A DNA stretch of 64,000 bases from NCBI RefSeq assembly GCF_024362525.1, contig NZ_CP101458.1, positions 248,001 to 312,000 on the forward strand, written 5' to 3'. The translations under genes and the position numbers were made by a program. Below are positions 28,725 through 36,919 of this stretch, piece by piece (the stretch's first letter is position 1; each line of letters begins with the position of its first letter). Source of the DNA: Natrononativus amylolyticus (lineage in GTDB: Archaea > Halobacteriota > Halobacteria > Halobacteriales > Natrialbaceae). The notes beneath the pieces were generated by a model, which was not told where the DNA came from, made no database searches, and was given only the letters and a program-made list of their open reading frames with translations.

Positions 28725-29615
28725 TTACCAGAATTTCAGGTTCTTCTTGACCGCCTCCCGCTTGAGCTCCTGAATGTGCTCGGTCAGCGGGATGTCCTTC
28801 GGACACACCTCGGTACAGGAGAACTGGGTCTGACACCGCCAGACGCCGTGTTCCTGCTCTAAGATGCGGAGTCGGTGCTCCTTGATGTCCTCGCCCTCGC
28901 GGTCGTCCATCGCGAACCGGTAGGCCTTGTTGATCGCCGCCGGGCCGAGGTACTCGTTGTCGCCCGCCGCGATGTTACACGAGGACATACACGCCGCACA
29001 CCAGATACACCGGGTCGACATCTTCACCTTCTCGCGGTTCTCGCGGGTCTGGCGCTGCTCCTCCAGGTCGCCCGCCGGCAGGTCCTCCTCCTGGAAGTAC
29101 GGCTCAACGGAGTGCATCTGGTCGTAGAAGTGTTCCATGTCGACGACCAGGTCCTTGACGACCTCCTGGTGGGGGAGCGGTTCGACGCGGATCGGCTGGT
29201 CGAGTTCCGACAGCTGCGTCTTACAGCCCAGACGTTGGGAGCCGTTGACGAAGAACGCATCCGAACCGCAGATCGCCTGCCGGCAGGAGTGTCGGAACGT
29301 CAGCGATGGGTCGAACTCGTCGCGGGCGTAGATCAGCGCGTCGAGGACGGTCATCCCGCGCTCGAGGGGGACGTGGAAGTCGTCGAAGCGCGGTTCCTGT
29401 TTCCCCTCGACCTCGGGGTCGTAGCGAAAGACCTTGAGGTGGGCCGTCTCCTCCTCGGGCTCTGCGTCCCTGGCAGCCTGCTCGCGCTGTGCGAGGCCCT
29501 CCTGTTTGCGCTGGAGTCGGGTCTGCTGGGGCGAGGAGAGGCCGCTCATCTCCTGTTCGGTCGGTGCCTCCTGTGATTCGGGTTCCTCGGGTTGTTCTTG
29601 CTGTTGAGTACTCAT
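28725..29615 (-). CDS. sdhB: Succinate dehydrogenase iron-sulfur subunit
   Basis: 296 residues. Seen: plant-type [2Fe-2S] site SCRQAICGSDAF…LGC, then the bacterial-type ferredoxin half CIWCAACMSSCN and CQTQFSCTEVCPKDIPL for the [4Fe-4S] and [3Fe-4S] clusters. The N-terminal 60 residues are a Gln/Glu-rich extension (MSTQQQEQPEEPESQ…) not present in bacterial SdhB. Transfers electrons from SdhA to the membrane subunits. Confidence 0.97.
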   Translation of the reverse strand: MSTQQQEQPEEPESQEAPTEQEMSGLSSPQQTRLQRKQEGLAQREQAARDAEPEEETAHLKVFRYDPEVEGKQEPRFDDFHVPLERGMTVLDALIYARDEFDPSLTFRHSCRQAICGSDAFFVNGSQRLGCKTQLSELDQPIRVEPLPHQEVVKDLVVDMEHFYDQMHSVEPYFQEEDLPAGDLEEQRQTRENREKVKMSTRCIWCAACMSSCNIAAGDNEYLGPAAINKAYRFAMDDREGEDIKEHRLRILEQEHGVWRCQTQFSCTEVCPKDIPLTEHIQELKREAVKKNLKFW

Positions 29616-29616
29616 A

Positions 29617-29982
29617 TTAGATCCACCCTGCCATTACGAGTGCGACCCAGGTTCCCTGGGCGATCAGCGCTGTGCCTGCGATCACCAGTACGGCGAGGAC
29701 GACCTTCTTTTGCGTGCCTTTGAGTCCCTGGTTGACGAGGGCGTTGTAGACGCCGTTGACGCCGTGGAACGTCGCCGTCACCAGGAACAGCACCATCGTC
29801 AGGAAGTAGCCGACGTTCTCCATCCGGGCCTGCGTTCCGGCGAACGTGATGTCCGCCGCGTGGTTGACGAAGTGCAAGAGGAAGAAGTGGAAGGCGAGCA
29901 CCACGATCAGGAACGCGGCCGTGACTCGCTGGAGCAGCCACGCGGTTCCGCCCGGCGCGAACGAGGAGTAGCGTTCCGCCAT
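29617..29982 (-). CDS. sdhD: Succinate dehydrogenase membrane anchor subunit
   Basis: 121 residues with three helices: LLQRVTAAFLIVVLAFHFFLLHFV, VGYFLTMVLFLVTATFHGVNGVYNAL and KVVLAVLVIAGTALIAQGTWVAL. The FHGVNGVYN block has the likely haem or quinone-site His. Directly abuts sdhC upstream and sdhB downstream (one-base gap). Confidence 0.93.
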   Translation of the reverse strand: MAERYSSFAPGGTAWLLQRVTAAFLIVVLAFHFFLLHFVNHAADITFAGTQARMENVGYFLTMVLFLVTATFHGVNGVYNALVNQGLKGTQKKVVLAVLVIAGTALIAQGTWVALVMAGWI

Positions 29983-30414
29983 CTAGAAGCCCACCCCCTG
30001 GAGAAACGTCGGCACGCTCGCGACGGTGATGACGCCCGTCAGGATTAGCGACGCGTAGAAGCTCTTGTCCTGGGCCTCGAGACCGATTCCCAGGTCGACC
30101 ATCAGCAGGCGCGTCCCGTTCAGGATGTGGAAGACGGCGACCGCGAGGAGGCCGACCTCGAGCACCCGGATGATGAACAGGCTCTCGAGTCCCTGGATCG
30201 TGCCGGTGTAGGCGTCGACCTGTTCCCCGGCGAGAACCATCGTCTGACCGTCGGCCGCCGCTATGGCGCTACTCAACACGGCGATGTGGGTAAACAGGTA
30301 GCCGATGAGCATCCACCCCGTGAACTTGTGAAAGATCCACGCCCACATCCCGGCCGAGAACTCCTTCCAGCGACCGAAGTCCTCGATGAGACCGCGATTG
30401 TAAGACTGACTCAT
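29983..30414 (-). CDS. sdhC: Succinate dehydrogenase cytochrome b556 subunit
   Basis: 143 residues with three helices. [20 protein letters not shown] and [15 protein letters not shown] contain the SdhC-type His residues for haem b and quinone binding. First gene of the operon. A TATA-like gataaaag lies about 48 bases upstream of its ATG (around 30455–30465), which fits a promoter for the whole operon. Confidence 0.94.
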   Translation of the reverse strand: MSQSYNRGLIEDFGRWKEFSAGMWAWIFHKFTGWMLIGYLFTHIAVLSSAIAAADGQTMVLAGEQVDAYTGTIQGLESLFIIRVLEVGLLAVAVFHILNGTRLLMVDLGIGLEAQDKSFYASLILTGVITVASVPTFLQGVGF

Positions 30415-30449
30415 ACTCTCACTCCGACCGTTAGGGCGCGGGGGTATAG

Positions 30450-30470
30450 AAGTTACTTTTATCGCTGCCC
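30450..30470 (-). promoter_or_regulatory. Probable promoter of the sdh operon
   Basis: Read leftward, agcgataaaagtaac forms a good purine-rich BRE plus TATA element upstream of sdhC. Inferred from position only. Confidence 0.45.
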
Positions 30471-30550
30471 GTCAGTCTCTCGGTCTGTGAGCGATTCCGG
30501 AGGACAGCCGGGCCGCCACTGCGGACGACCCGGATCTCGAGACCGAGTGC

Positions 30551-31657
30551 TCACTCGGGGACGTCGATGTACGTGCCGTCGCTCGACAGCTCGCGCTCGA
30601 GGGCGATGAGCGTGTCGTCGCTCAGCCCCACCAGGTGACAGAGCGGATTCCCCGGGTAGACGACGGGGTTCTCGAGGACGCCCACGAGCAGCCCCGTGAA
30701 GGGAGCCTCGACGGTGTCGATGTCGTCTTCTTCCTTGAACGGGTTCGTGATCGTACAGATCACGTCGCCCTCGTGGACGAGTTCGCCGCGGCCGTGTTTC
30801 ATGTCGACGATCCCGCCGACGTCGGCGCGCAGCCAGGTCTTCTCGTCGGCGTCGTCGATGACGGTCCGCCAGCCGGGCCAGTGCACCGACGACTCCCGGT
30901 GTAAGCCGAACTCGGCAAGGACGCTCGCGACGCCGGTGAGCCCCCGGTCGATCAGTTTTCGCTGGAACCGGTGGGCTTCGCCCATCTCGATGGTGATCGT
31001 CGGCACGCCGGCCTCGGTCGCCTCCCGGCGGAGCGTTCCCGACGGCCCCTCGCCGGCGATGATCACGTTCGAACTGAACGCGTTCGCGAGGCGGGCGACC
31101 TCCGGGCGTTCCATGTTCGCTCGGACGTGGAGCATGTTGGTCCGACCCCGCGTCGAGGTGTGAAAGTCGAGGCCGATGTCGCAGGGTTCGATGAAGTTCG
31201 TGAAGATCCGGTGGGCCATCCGCCGCGCGCTCGTGCTGTCCTCCCGGCCCGGAAACGATCGGTTCAGGTCCCGGTCGTAGATCGGGAGGTACCGCTCCTG
31301 GGCGAGAAAGCCGGGGACGTTCATCACGGGAAGGCAGACGAGCGTGCCGTGGAGGTCGGCGTGATCCCAGTCGTGAGCGACCTCGCGGACGACCTCGATC
31401 CCGTTGAGTTCGTCGCCGTGGGCCGCCGCCGAGAGGAACACCGTGGGGCCGGGGTGCTCGCCGTTGATCACCGTCACGGGAATTCGGACGGGATCGCCGA
31501 GATACGTCTCGCTGATGCCGTAGCGGATGTTCGCCGACTCGCCCGGATCGACGCGGCCGCCGTTGTACGTGAAGGCCTCGTCGAGTCCGTCGGGATCCGC
31601 GTCGGCGCCGGTAGCCTCGTCCACGGAGGCCGCGGGAGGAGAGGCGTCGTCGGTCAT
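30551..31657 (-). CDS. Succinylglutamate desuccinylase/aspartoacylase family metallohydrolase
   Basis: 368 residues. M14-like zinc deacylase fold: AAAHGDELNGIE has His and Glu zinc ligands, IYDRDLNRSFPG and IGLDFHTSTRG supply the third ligand, and ITIEMGEAHRF has the catalytic Glu. The C-terminal domain, ELVHEGDVICTITNPFKEEDDIDTVEAPFTGLLVG, is a lipoyl/biotinyl-like beta-hammerhead common in this subfamily. Hydrolyses an amide such as an N-acyl amino acid. Some homologues are involved in ectoine derivative use; that is untested here. Confidence 0.88.
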   Translation of the reverse strand: MTDDASPPAASVDEATGADADPDGLDEAFTYNGGRVDPGESANIRYGISETYLGDPVRIPVTVINGEHPGPTVFLSAAAHGDELNGIEVVREVAHDWDHADLHGTLVCLPVMNVPGFLAQERYLPIYDRDLNRSFPGREDSTSARRMAHRIFTNFIEPCDIGLDFHTSTRGRTNMLHVRANMERPEVARLANAFSSNVIIAGEGPSGTLRREATEAGVPTITIEMGEAHRFQRKLIDRGLTGVASVLAEFGLHRESSVHWPGWRTVIDDADEKTWLRADVGGIVDMKHGRGELVHEGDVICTITNPFKEEDDIDTVEAPFTGLLVGVLENPVVYPGNPLCHLVGLSDDTLIALERELSSDGTYIDVPE

Positions 31658-31768
31658 ACCGCGTTCTATGCAGGCGAGGGTATAAAACCGTGCGACACGG
31701 CGACGGCGTCGCCGGCAAAATCGCGGTCCGGGACAGAGATTTAGTAGCAGGCCGTCGTAGCCGGCGCC

Positions 31769-32521
31769 ATGGACATCCGCAGGGCAACTGCCGACGACGT
31801 CGACGCCATCCGTTCGATCGCTCGCGACTCGCTCTCGAGTTCCTACACCGACTTCCTCGAGGGGGAGACGATCGAAAACGCGGTCGAACAGTGGTACGGC
31901 GACGACATCACCGAGGAGTTCGAGGCGGACGACGTCCTGTTTCTCGTCGTCGAAACCGACGAGGGCGTCGTCGGCTTCTCACAGAGCGAGCTGATCGGTG
32001 AGAACCACGACATCGGCCAGATCCTCTGGCTGCACGTCCACCCCGACCACCGCGGTGGCGGCACCGGCGTCCGCCTGCTCGTCCGCACCCGCGAGGAGTT
32101 GCTCGACTTCGGCGCCGACCAGCTCCGGAGCGTCGTCCTCGCGGACAACGAACTCGGCAACGAGTTCTACGCGACCCACGGCTTCGAGCGCGCCGGCACC
32201 CGCGAGGTCGACGTCGGTGAGAAGACCTACACCGAGAACGTCTTCGTCGGCAGCGACCTCGAGACCGACGACCAGTGGCGCTCGCTCGAGGAGATCGAGT
32301 CCGACGGCGAGACGCTGTTCGTGAGCTACGGCGAGGCCGCCAGGGGATCGAAAGCGCCGTTTTACACCGCCTACGAGACTGACTCGGGCGAGGAGCGCTA
32401 CGGCTGGTTCTGTGGTAACTGCAACTCGCTGGACAACGCGATGGACTCGATGGGACGCATTGAGTGTAACGCCTGTGGAAACCGCCGGAAGGCGACCCGC
32501 TGGGACGCCTCCTACCTCTGA
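31769..32521 (+). CDS. GNAT acetyltransferase fused to a C-terminal zinc-ribbon (DUF5816-like)
   Basis: 250 residues. Residues about 1–150 are a GNAT fold: LWLHVHPDHRGGGTGVRLLVRTREELL is the acetyl-CoA motif A (R/Q-X2-G-X-G/A as HRGGGTG) and NEFYATHGFERAGTREVDVG is motif B. The last 85 residues form a separate domain: GSKAPFYTAYETDSGEERYGWFCGNCNSLDNAMDSMGRIECNACGNRRK, a CX2C…CX2C zinc ribbon that I recognise as the haloarchaeal DUF5816 type. The fusion suggests the ribbon directs the acetyltransferase to a partner. Target unknown. Confidence 0.85.
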   Translation: MDIRRATADDVDAIRSIARDSLSSSYTDFLEGETIENAVEQWYGDDITEEFEADDVLFLVVETDEGVVGFSQSELIGENHDIGQILWLHVHPDHRGGGTGVRLLVRTREELLDFGADQLRSVVLADNELGNEFYATHGFERAGTREVDVGEKTYTENVFVGSDLETDDQWRSLEEIESDGETLFVSYGEAARGSKAPFYTAYETDSGEERYGWFCGNCNSLDNAMDSMGRIECNACGNRRKATRWDASYL

Positions 32522-32838
32522 TTCTGCCGTCGCGTTTCGTCGGTCGGTTCCGCGAGCTCCGCGTTCTGTCGTCTGTTCGGTACCACTACTCGTCCCTGTA
32601 AGGCGACGCTACGCGCTCGAGCCCGGACCGCACCGTCGGCGCTGTCCGATACACGGGCGCCACGGCGGCGCGTTTCGGCCTCTCGGGTCCCCGCGTGTTG
32701 TCGCCGCTCTCACCCAGTTTCGCACCCCCCGCGGCTGTAGTGTCGACGTTCGTCCCGACAGCGACCGCATTACAAATGGGCGAGGCGCCGACGGAGTGAC
32801 TCGGTGTCTGTTGCCGAACGGCTGCCAGCTTTCACGAC
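32522..32838. other. Intergenic region upstream of the flippase gene
   Basis: 317 bases with no coding signal. gcattacaaatg (32768–32779) is the best AT-rich promoter element, some 60–70 bases before the flippase ATG. Otherwise nothing distinctive. Confidence 0.4.
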
Positions 32839-34308
32839 ATGAGTACACTGGACCACATCGTTCGCGGTTTCAAAGCAACGCTCGTCGCTCGAGCCATCTA
32901 CATGGTCTCGAGCGCGCTTCTGATGGTCGTTCTCGCCCGCTATCTGCTCGAGCCCGACGCCTACGGCGCGCTGTTCTGGGCGATCGGCATCCTGGCGGTG
33001 ATCCAGCTGTTCGCCGACGTCGGACTCGGAAAGTCCGCGGCGCGGTACTTCGCGGAGTACCAGGAGAAAGACCCCGGTCAGATCCCGTACCTGATCCAGT
33101 CGACGGTCGCCTACAAACTGATCGTCATCACGCTGGTGGCGTTCTTCCTGCTCGTCTTCCACGAACAGCTCGCGATCACGCTCGGCGATCCGGAGATCGC
33201 CCCGTTCCTCGCCGCCGGCGTCGTCTACATCTTCGTCAACTCCTTCAACGGCTTCACGCAGGTCGCCTTCCAGGGGTTCAACCACCTCGTCTACAGCGCG
33301 GCCGTCCAGGCGATCGGCGGCGCGACCCGGCTTCTCTTCGCGGTGGTGTTCGTCCTCGCCGGCTTCGGCGCGCTCGGCGCTTTCTTCGGCTACGTCGTCG
33401 GCTACGCGATCGCCGCCGTCTTCGGCGTCACCGTGCTCTACTTCCAGTTCTACCGCACCTACGAGCGAGCCCCGCAGTTCGAACCCGGCCTCCCCAGGCG
33501 GCTGCTCGAGTACAGCGTTCCGCTGACGGCGACCCGGAGCGCCAACGTCGTCGACAAGCAGATCGACATCGTCCTCGTCGGCGTCTTCCTCACCTCGCCG
33601 GCCGTCGCGTTCTACACGCTTGCAAAGCAGATCACCGACTTCGTCCTCGCGCCCGTCGAGTCGCTCGGCTTTACGATCTCGCCGAACTTCGGCGAGCAGA
33701 AGGCCGCAGGCCAGCTCGAGCACGCCCGGACGATCTACGAAACGGCGCTGACCAACGCGCTGTTGCTGTACGTCCCCGCGGCCGTCGGCCTCGCGCTCGT
33801 CGCCGACCCGTTCATCACGCTGGTGTTCACCGAGGAGTACGCCGCCGCCGTCCCCGTCTTACAGATTCTCTGTCTGTTCATCGTCCTCCAGGCGATCACG
33901 AACCTCACCAGCGACAGCCTCGACTACCTCGGCCGGGCCCGTGCCCGCGCGATCGCCAAGGGCGGAACCGCCGCCGCGAACTTCGGGCTGAACATCGTGC
34001 TCATTCCGACCATCGGCGTCATCGGCGCGGCGATCGCGACGATCGTCACCCACACCGTCTACGTGGCGGTGAACCTCTACATCGTCCACAGCGAACTGAA
34101 CCTCCGCCTCGAGCGCCTCGGTCGGTCGGTCGCGCTCATCTGTGGGATCTCGCTCGTGATGGCGCTCGCGGTGGTCGTCGTGGCGCCGTTTGCCTCGAGT
34201 CTCCCAATGCTGGCGGTCGTCATCGCGCTCGGCGCGCTCACCTGGGCCGTTCTCGCGGTCGTGAGCGGGTTGCTCGATCCCCGCGAGGTCAGAGCGGTGC
34301 TCGCGTGA
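32839..34308 (+). CDS. Polysaccharide flippase (MVF/Wzx family)
   Basis: 489 residues with about 14 hydrophobic helices. Seen: GFKATLVARAIYMVSSALLMVVLARYLLEPDAYGALFWAI at the N-terminus, SVPLTATRSANVVDKQIDIVLVGVF in the middle and DYLGRARARAIAKGGTAAANFGLNIVLIPTIGVIGAAIATI near the end, the usual Wzx blocks. It probably moves lipid-linked sugars across the membrane for N-glycosylation or exopolysaccharide, but no glycosyltransferase cluster is adjacent. The RimK fusion follows 171 bases downstream. Confidence 0.87.
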   Translation: MSTLDHIVRGFKATLVARAIYMVSSALLMVVLARYLLEPDAYGALFWAIGILAVIQLFADVGLGKSAARYFAEYQEKDPGQIPYLIQSTVAYKLIVITLVAFFLLVFHEQLAITLGDPEIAPFLAAGVVYIFVNSFNGFTQVAFQGFNHLVYSAAVQAIGGATRLLFAVVFVLAGFGALGAFFGYVVGYAIAAVFGVTVLYFQFYRTYERAPQFEPGLPRRLLEYSVPLTATRSANVVDKQIDIVLVGVFLTSPAVAFYTLAKQITDFVLAPVESLGFTISPNFGEQKAAGQLEHARTIYETALTNALLLYVPAAVGLALVADPFITLVFTEEYAAAVPVLQILCLFIVLQAITNLTSDSLDYLGRARARAIAKGGTAAANFGLNIVLIPTIGVIGAAIATIVTHTVYVAVNLYIVHSELNLRLERLGRSVALICGISLVMALAVVVVAPFASSLPMLAVVIALGALTWAVLAVVSGLLDPREVRAVLA

Positions 34309-34407
34309 ACCGGCACGGCACACTGGTAGTCGAGGCTGACAGTTACCGGAGAATACGAGAATTTCGTGATCTGTCTCGGACGACAGTTCGGTGAGCAGAC
34401 GGGACGA

Positions 34408-34424
34408 AGCGGTTGAAAACCGCT
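34408..34424 (+). terminator. Seven-base-pair hairpin after the flippase gene
   Basis: agcggtt–gaa–aaccgct forms a perfect stem with a three-base loop in the 171-base gap. It could be a transcript end or part of a leader for the next gene. A T-rich tttttc follows some 30 bases later. Confidence 0.35.
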
Positions 34425-34479
34425 GTCATGGCAGTTTCGACTAACAACGTTTTTCCGGTGGGCAGACGTTTTTCGTATC

Positions 34480-35838
34480 ATGACCGTCGAGAATCCTGTC
34501 AGGGCGGGGGTACTCAGCTTGCACACGAGCAAAGAGACGAAGGCGATCTGCAACGCAATCGAGGATCTCGGCCACGACGCGCGGTGGCTTCGCAGCGAGA
34601 ACACGAGCGTCCGGATCCGGGACGGCACCGTCTCGATCGAACCCGAAGTCGACGTCATCGCCAACCGAATGCTGCTCTCGAACACGGAACAGCCGTGTGA
34701 GGAACTGGGCCTCGCGAACACGCTCGCGAAGCTCGTGCCGATGTTGAACGAACCGGAGACGACGCTGACCGCGGCGCACAAGCTCTCGACGGCGACCGCG
34801 CTCGCGTCGAACGACGTCCGCGTTCCCGACGTCCTGCTCGCGCTGAGCAGCGACCGACTCAACGCCGCCCGCGACGAGTTCGGCGAGGAGGCGGTGTACA
34901 AGACCGCGATCGGAACCCACGGCGGCGGTACCTGGAAAGTCGGCCCCGACGACCCGATCAACGCCAAAGTCGGTAACCGCTACGCCTTCCTCCAGAAGCT
35001 CATCGACCGCGACGGCGAGCGCCACCGCGACGTCCGCGTCTACGTCGTCGGCGACGAAGTCGTCGGCGCGATGTACCGCTACGCGCCCGACAACGACTGG
35101 CGGACGAACGTCGCCCTCGGCGGCGCCGTCGAGGACGCGACCGGGGACCTCCCCGAGGAGGTCCGCGAGATGGCGCTTCGCTCGACGGAGGTCATCGGCC
35201 TCGACTACGCCGGCGTCGACCTCGTCGAGGGCGAGGACGGCTGGTTCGTCCTCGAGGTCAACCCCACGGCCGGCTTCAAGGGGCTGTACGAGGCGACCCG
35301 CGTGAGCCCCGCTCCCTACATCGCGAAGCTCGCGATCGAACGCGGCGGCGGCGAGGTCGACGAACGTCGCGTCGAGGAGCTCTCGGCGACGCTCGACGAC
35401 TCCGATCCTGCGGCGATGCCCGCCGCCGCCCGCGTCGCTGCGGACGCGGAGCCGGCGGACATCGGCTACACGGAAGAGGTCGTCCTCTCGGGTACCAGCG
35501 GGTCGAAGTCCGTCTACGCCAAGTCCGACACCGGCGCCACCCGGACGAGCATCGACACCCGCCTGGCAGCCGACATCGGCGCCGGGCCGATCAAGTCGAT
35601 CACCCGCGTGAAATCGGGGAGCCGCAAGACCTCGAAGAGCCGCCCGGTCGTCGACGTCGTCGTCGGCGTCGGCGGCAACCAGCACACTGTCACCGCGAGC
35701 GTCGAGGACCGCAGCCACATGGACTACCCCGTCATCCTCGGTCGGGACATCCTCGAGAACTACCGCGTCGACGTCAGCAAGCGCGTCGACCGCGACGCGC
35801 CCGACAGCCCCGAGGAAGAAGAGGAGTCCGTCGAGTAA
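34480..35838 (+). CDS. RimK-type ATP-grasp ligase fused to RimK-associated aspartyl protease-like domain
   Basis: 452 residues. Residues about 1–300 are an ATP-grasp fold: VYKTAIGTHGGGTWKV (glycine-rich loop), RDVRVYVVGDEVVGAMYRYA and FVLEVNPTAGFKGL (metal-binding ExNP block), with VDLVEGEDG preceding it. The last 120 residues are a retropepsin-like domain: SVYAKSDTGATRTSIDT with the catalytic DTGA and YPVILGRDIL near the end. Separate RimK and the so-called ATP-dependent zinc protease occur together in many bacteria. Here they are one protein. It probably adds amino acids such as Glu to a protein or peptide, and may remove or process them. Substrate unknown. Confidence 0.88.
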   Translation: MTVENPVRAGVLSLHTSKETKAICNAIEDLGHDARWLRSENTSVRIRDGTVSIEPEVDVIANRMLLSNTEQPCEELGLANTLAKLVPMLNEPETTLTAAHKLSTATALASNDVRVPDVLLALSSDRLNAARDEFGEEAVYKTAIGTHGGGTWKVGPDDPINAKVGNRYAFLQKLIDRDGERHRDVRVYVVGDEVVGAMYRYAPDNDWRTNVALGGAVEDATGDLPEEVREMALRSTEVIGLDYAGVDLVEGEDGWFVLEVNPTAGFKGLYEATRVSPAPYIAKLAIERGGGEVDERRVEELSATLDDSDPAAMPAAARVAADAEPADIGYTEEVVLSGTSGSKSVYAKSDTGATRTSIDTRLAADIGAGPIKSITRVKSGSRKTSKSRPVVDVVVGVGGNQHTVTASVEDRSHMDYPVILGRDILENYRVDVSKRVDRDAPDSPEEEEESVE

Positions 35839-35860
35839 CTCGAGTTCGGCGCCCGCTCCG

Positions 35861-36454
35861 TCAGTCCGCCGACTCGTACTCCGCCCAGAGATACAGGGTG
35901 GCGACCGACCGGTAGGGCCGCCACGCCTCCGCGATTTCGCGCATTTCGGCCCGCGTCAGCTCCGTACCGTTTCCGTACAGCTGTTCGATGCTCCGGCGGA
36001 CAGCGAGGTCGCCGAGCGGCAGGACGTCGGGGCGCTCGAGGACGAACAGGAGGTACATCCGGGCGGTCCACTCGCCGACGCCCCGGATCTCCGTCAGCGC
36101 CTCCATCACCTCCTCGTTCGTGTGATCTGCGAGCCCCTCACGCGAGAAATCGCGTTTCTGAAACGCGCGAGCGGCGTTCTGCAGGTACTCGAGTTTCATC
36201 CCCGAGAGCCCTGCCGCGAGCAGCGCCTCCTCGTCGGCCGCCAGCACGCGCTCGGGCGTGATCTCGTCGTCGAGCACCTCGAACACCCGCCCCCGCACGG
36301 CGGTCGCGCTCGCCGTCGAGAGCTGCTGGTTGATGATCGAGATACACAGGCGCTCGTACTCCGACCAGTCGGGTTCGCTGTAGGGGTCGTGGCGCTCGAG
36401 GAGCCGTTCCATCACCGGGTCCCGGCGCAACACGGGTTTCGCCTCGTCTATCAT
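35861..36454 (-). CDS. alkA: DNA-3-methyladenine glycosylase (AlkA family, HhH-GPD)
   Basis: 197 residues. Helix-hairpin-helix plus Gly/Pro/Asp loop: LTEIRGVGEWTARMYLLFVLERPDVLPLGDLAVRR, with catalytic Asp in PLGDLAV. Upstream IINQQLSTASATAVRGRV is the other conserved block. Excises alkylated purines. Lacks the N-terminal AlkA subdomain, as archaeal and Mag-type members do. Confidence 0.93.
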   Translation of the reverse strand: MIDEAKPVLRRDPVMERLLERHDPYSEPDWSEYERLCISIINQQLSTASATAVRGRVFEVLDDEITPERVLAADEEALLAAGLSGMKLEYLQNAARAFQKRDFSREGLADHTNEEVMEALTEIRGVGEWTARMYLLFVLERPDVLPLGDLAVRRSIEQLYGNGTELTRAEMREIAEAWRPYRSVATLYLWAEYESAD

Positions 36455-36529
36455 GCTGTGGTCGACGTAGGAGACACCAGGGCCGAGCGAAACAAATGCC
36501 TCTCGGTCGCGATCGCGAGACGGCGGCGG

Positions 36530-36694
36530 CTATCGCGCGGCGGCGGCGTCGTACCACCGCGACGACCAGATCCAGGCCGATTCCGACGGCTCCCCGCCGT
36601 CGGCGTCGGCGATCTGGACGCCGATCACGCCGTCGACCGCCAGCGTGTACCACCGCTCGTCGACAGGGTGGTGGCGCGGATCGCTCGAGTCCAT
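36530..36694 (-). CDS. Small unannotated ORF, acidic and Trp-rich
   Basis: 54 residues, ATG 36694 to TAG at 36530. It reads MDSSDPRHHPVDERWYTLAV, then DGVIGVQIADADGG and AWIWSSRWYDAAAAR. The composition (acidic, with a VDGVIGVQIADADG core) and codon use look like a genuine haloarchaeal mini protein rather than noise. The surrounding longer frames are Arg/Pro-rich shadows. I do not recognise the family. It lies between alkA and the Tat-exported protein gene, both away from it. Existence is inferred. Confidence 0.5.
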   Translation of the reverse strand: MDSSDPRHHPVDERWYTLAVDGVIGVQIADADGGEPSESAWIWSSRWYDAAAAR

Positions 36695-36859
36695 GGGCTA
36701 TCGGGACGAGCCGAACCGGTATTGGTATGTCGCGATTGATCGCCTCGACGAGACGGTTCGACTCGATCGAACTGACGCGCTGCCCGCGTCCGGTATGGAC
36801 GACGTACAGTCGGTTCACCGCCCGCTTCGTGCGCCCGTCAGTTAATTCAGCGCGATCAA

Positions 36860-36889
36860 TTTGACGCGATTGTCAAAATCCCTTATTAA
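36860..36889 (+). promoter_or_regulatory. Promoter with inverted-repeat operator for the LVIVD-repeat gene
   Basis: tttgac–gcgatt–gtcaaa (36860–36877), an 18-base inverted repeat, sits directly against the BRE/TATA-like tcccttattaac (36879–36890). The ATG is at 36920, about 32 bases after the TATA. The placement suggests a dimeric activator or repressor site. Confidence 0.55.
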
Positions 36890-36919
36890 CGCTCTCGAGA
36901 ATTTACGACCGGGTCGACT

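Noticed and set aside
32412-34394. 660-codon ORF over the flippase
   Set aside because: Arg/Pro-rich composition shows it is a frame shadow of the flippase gene.
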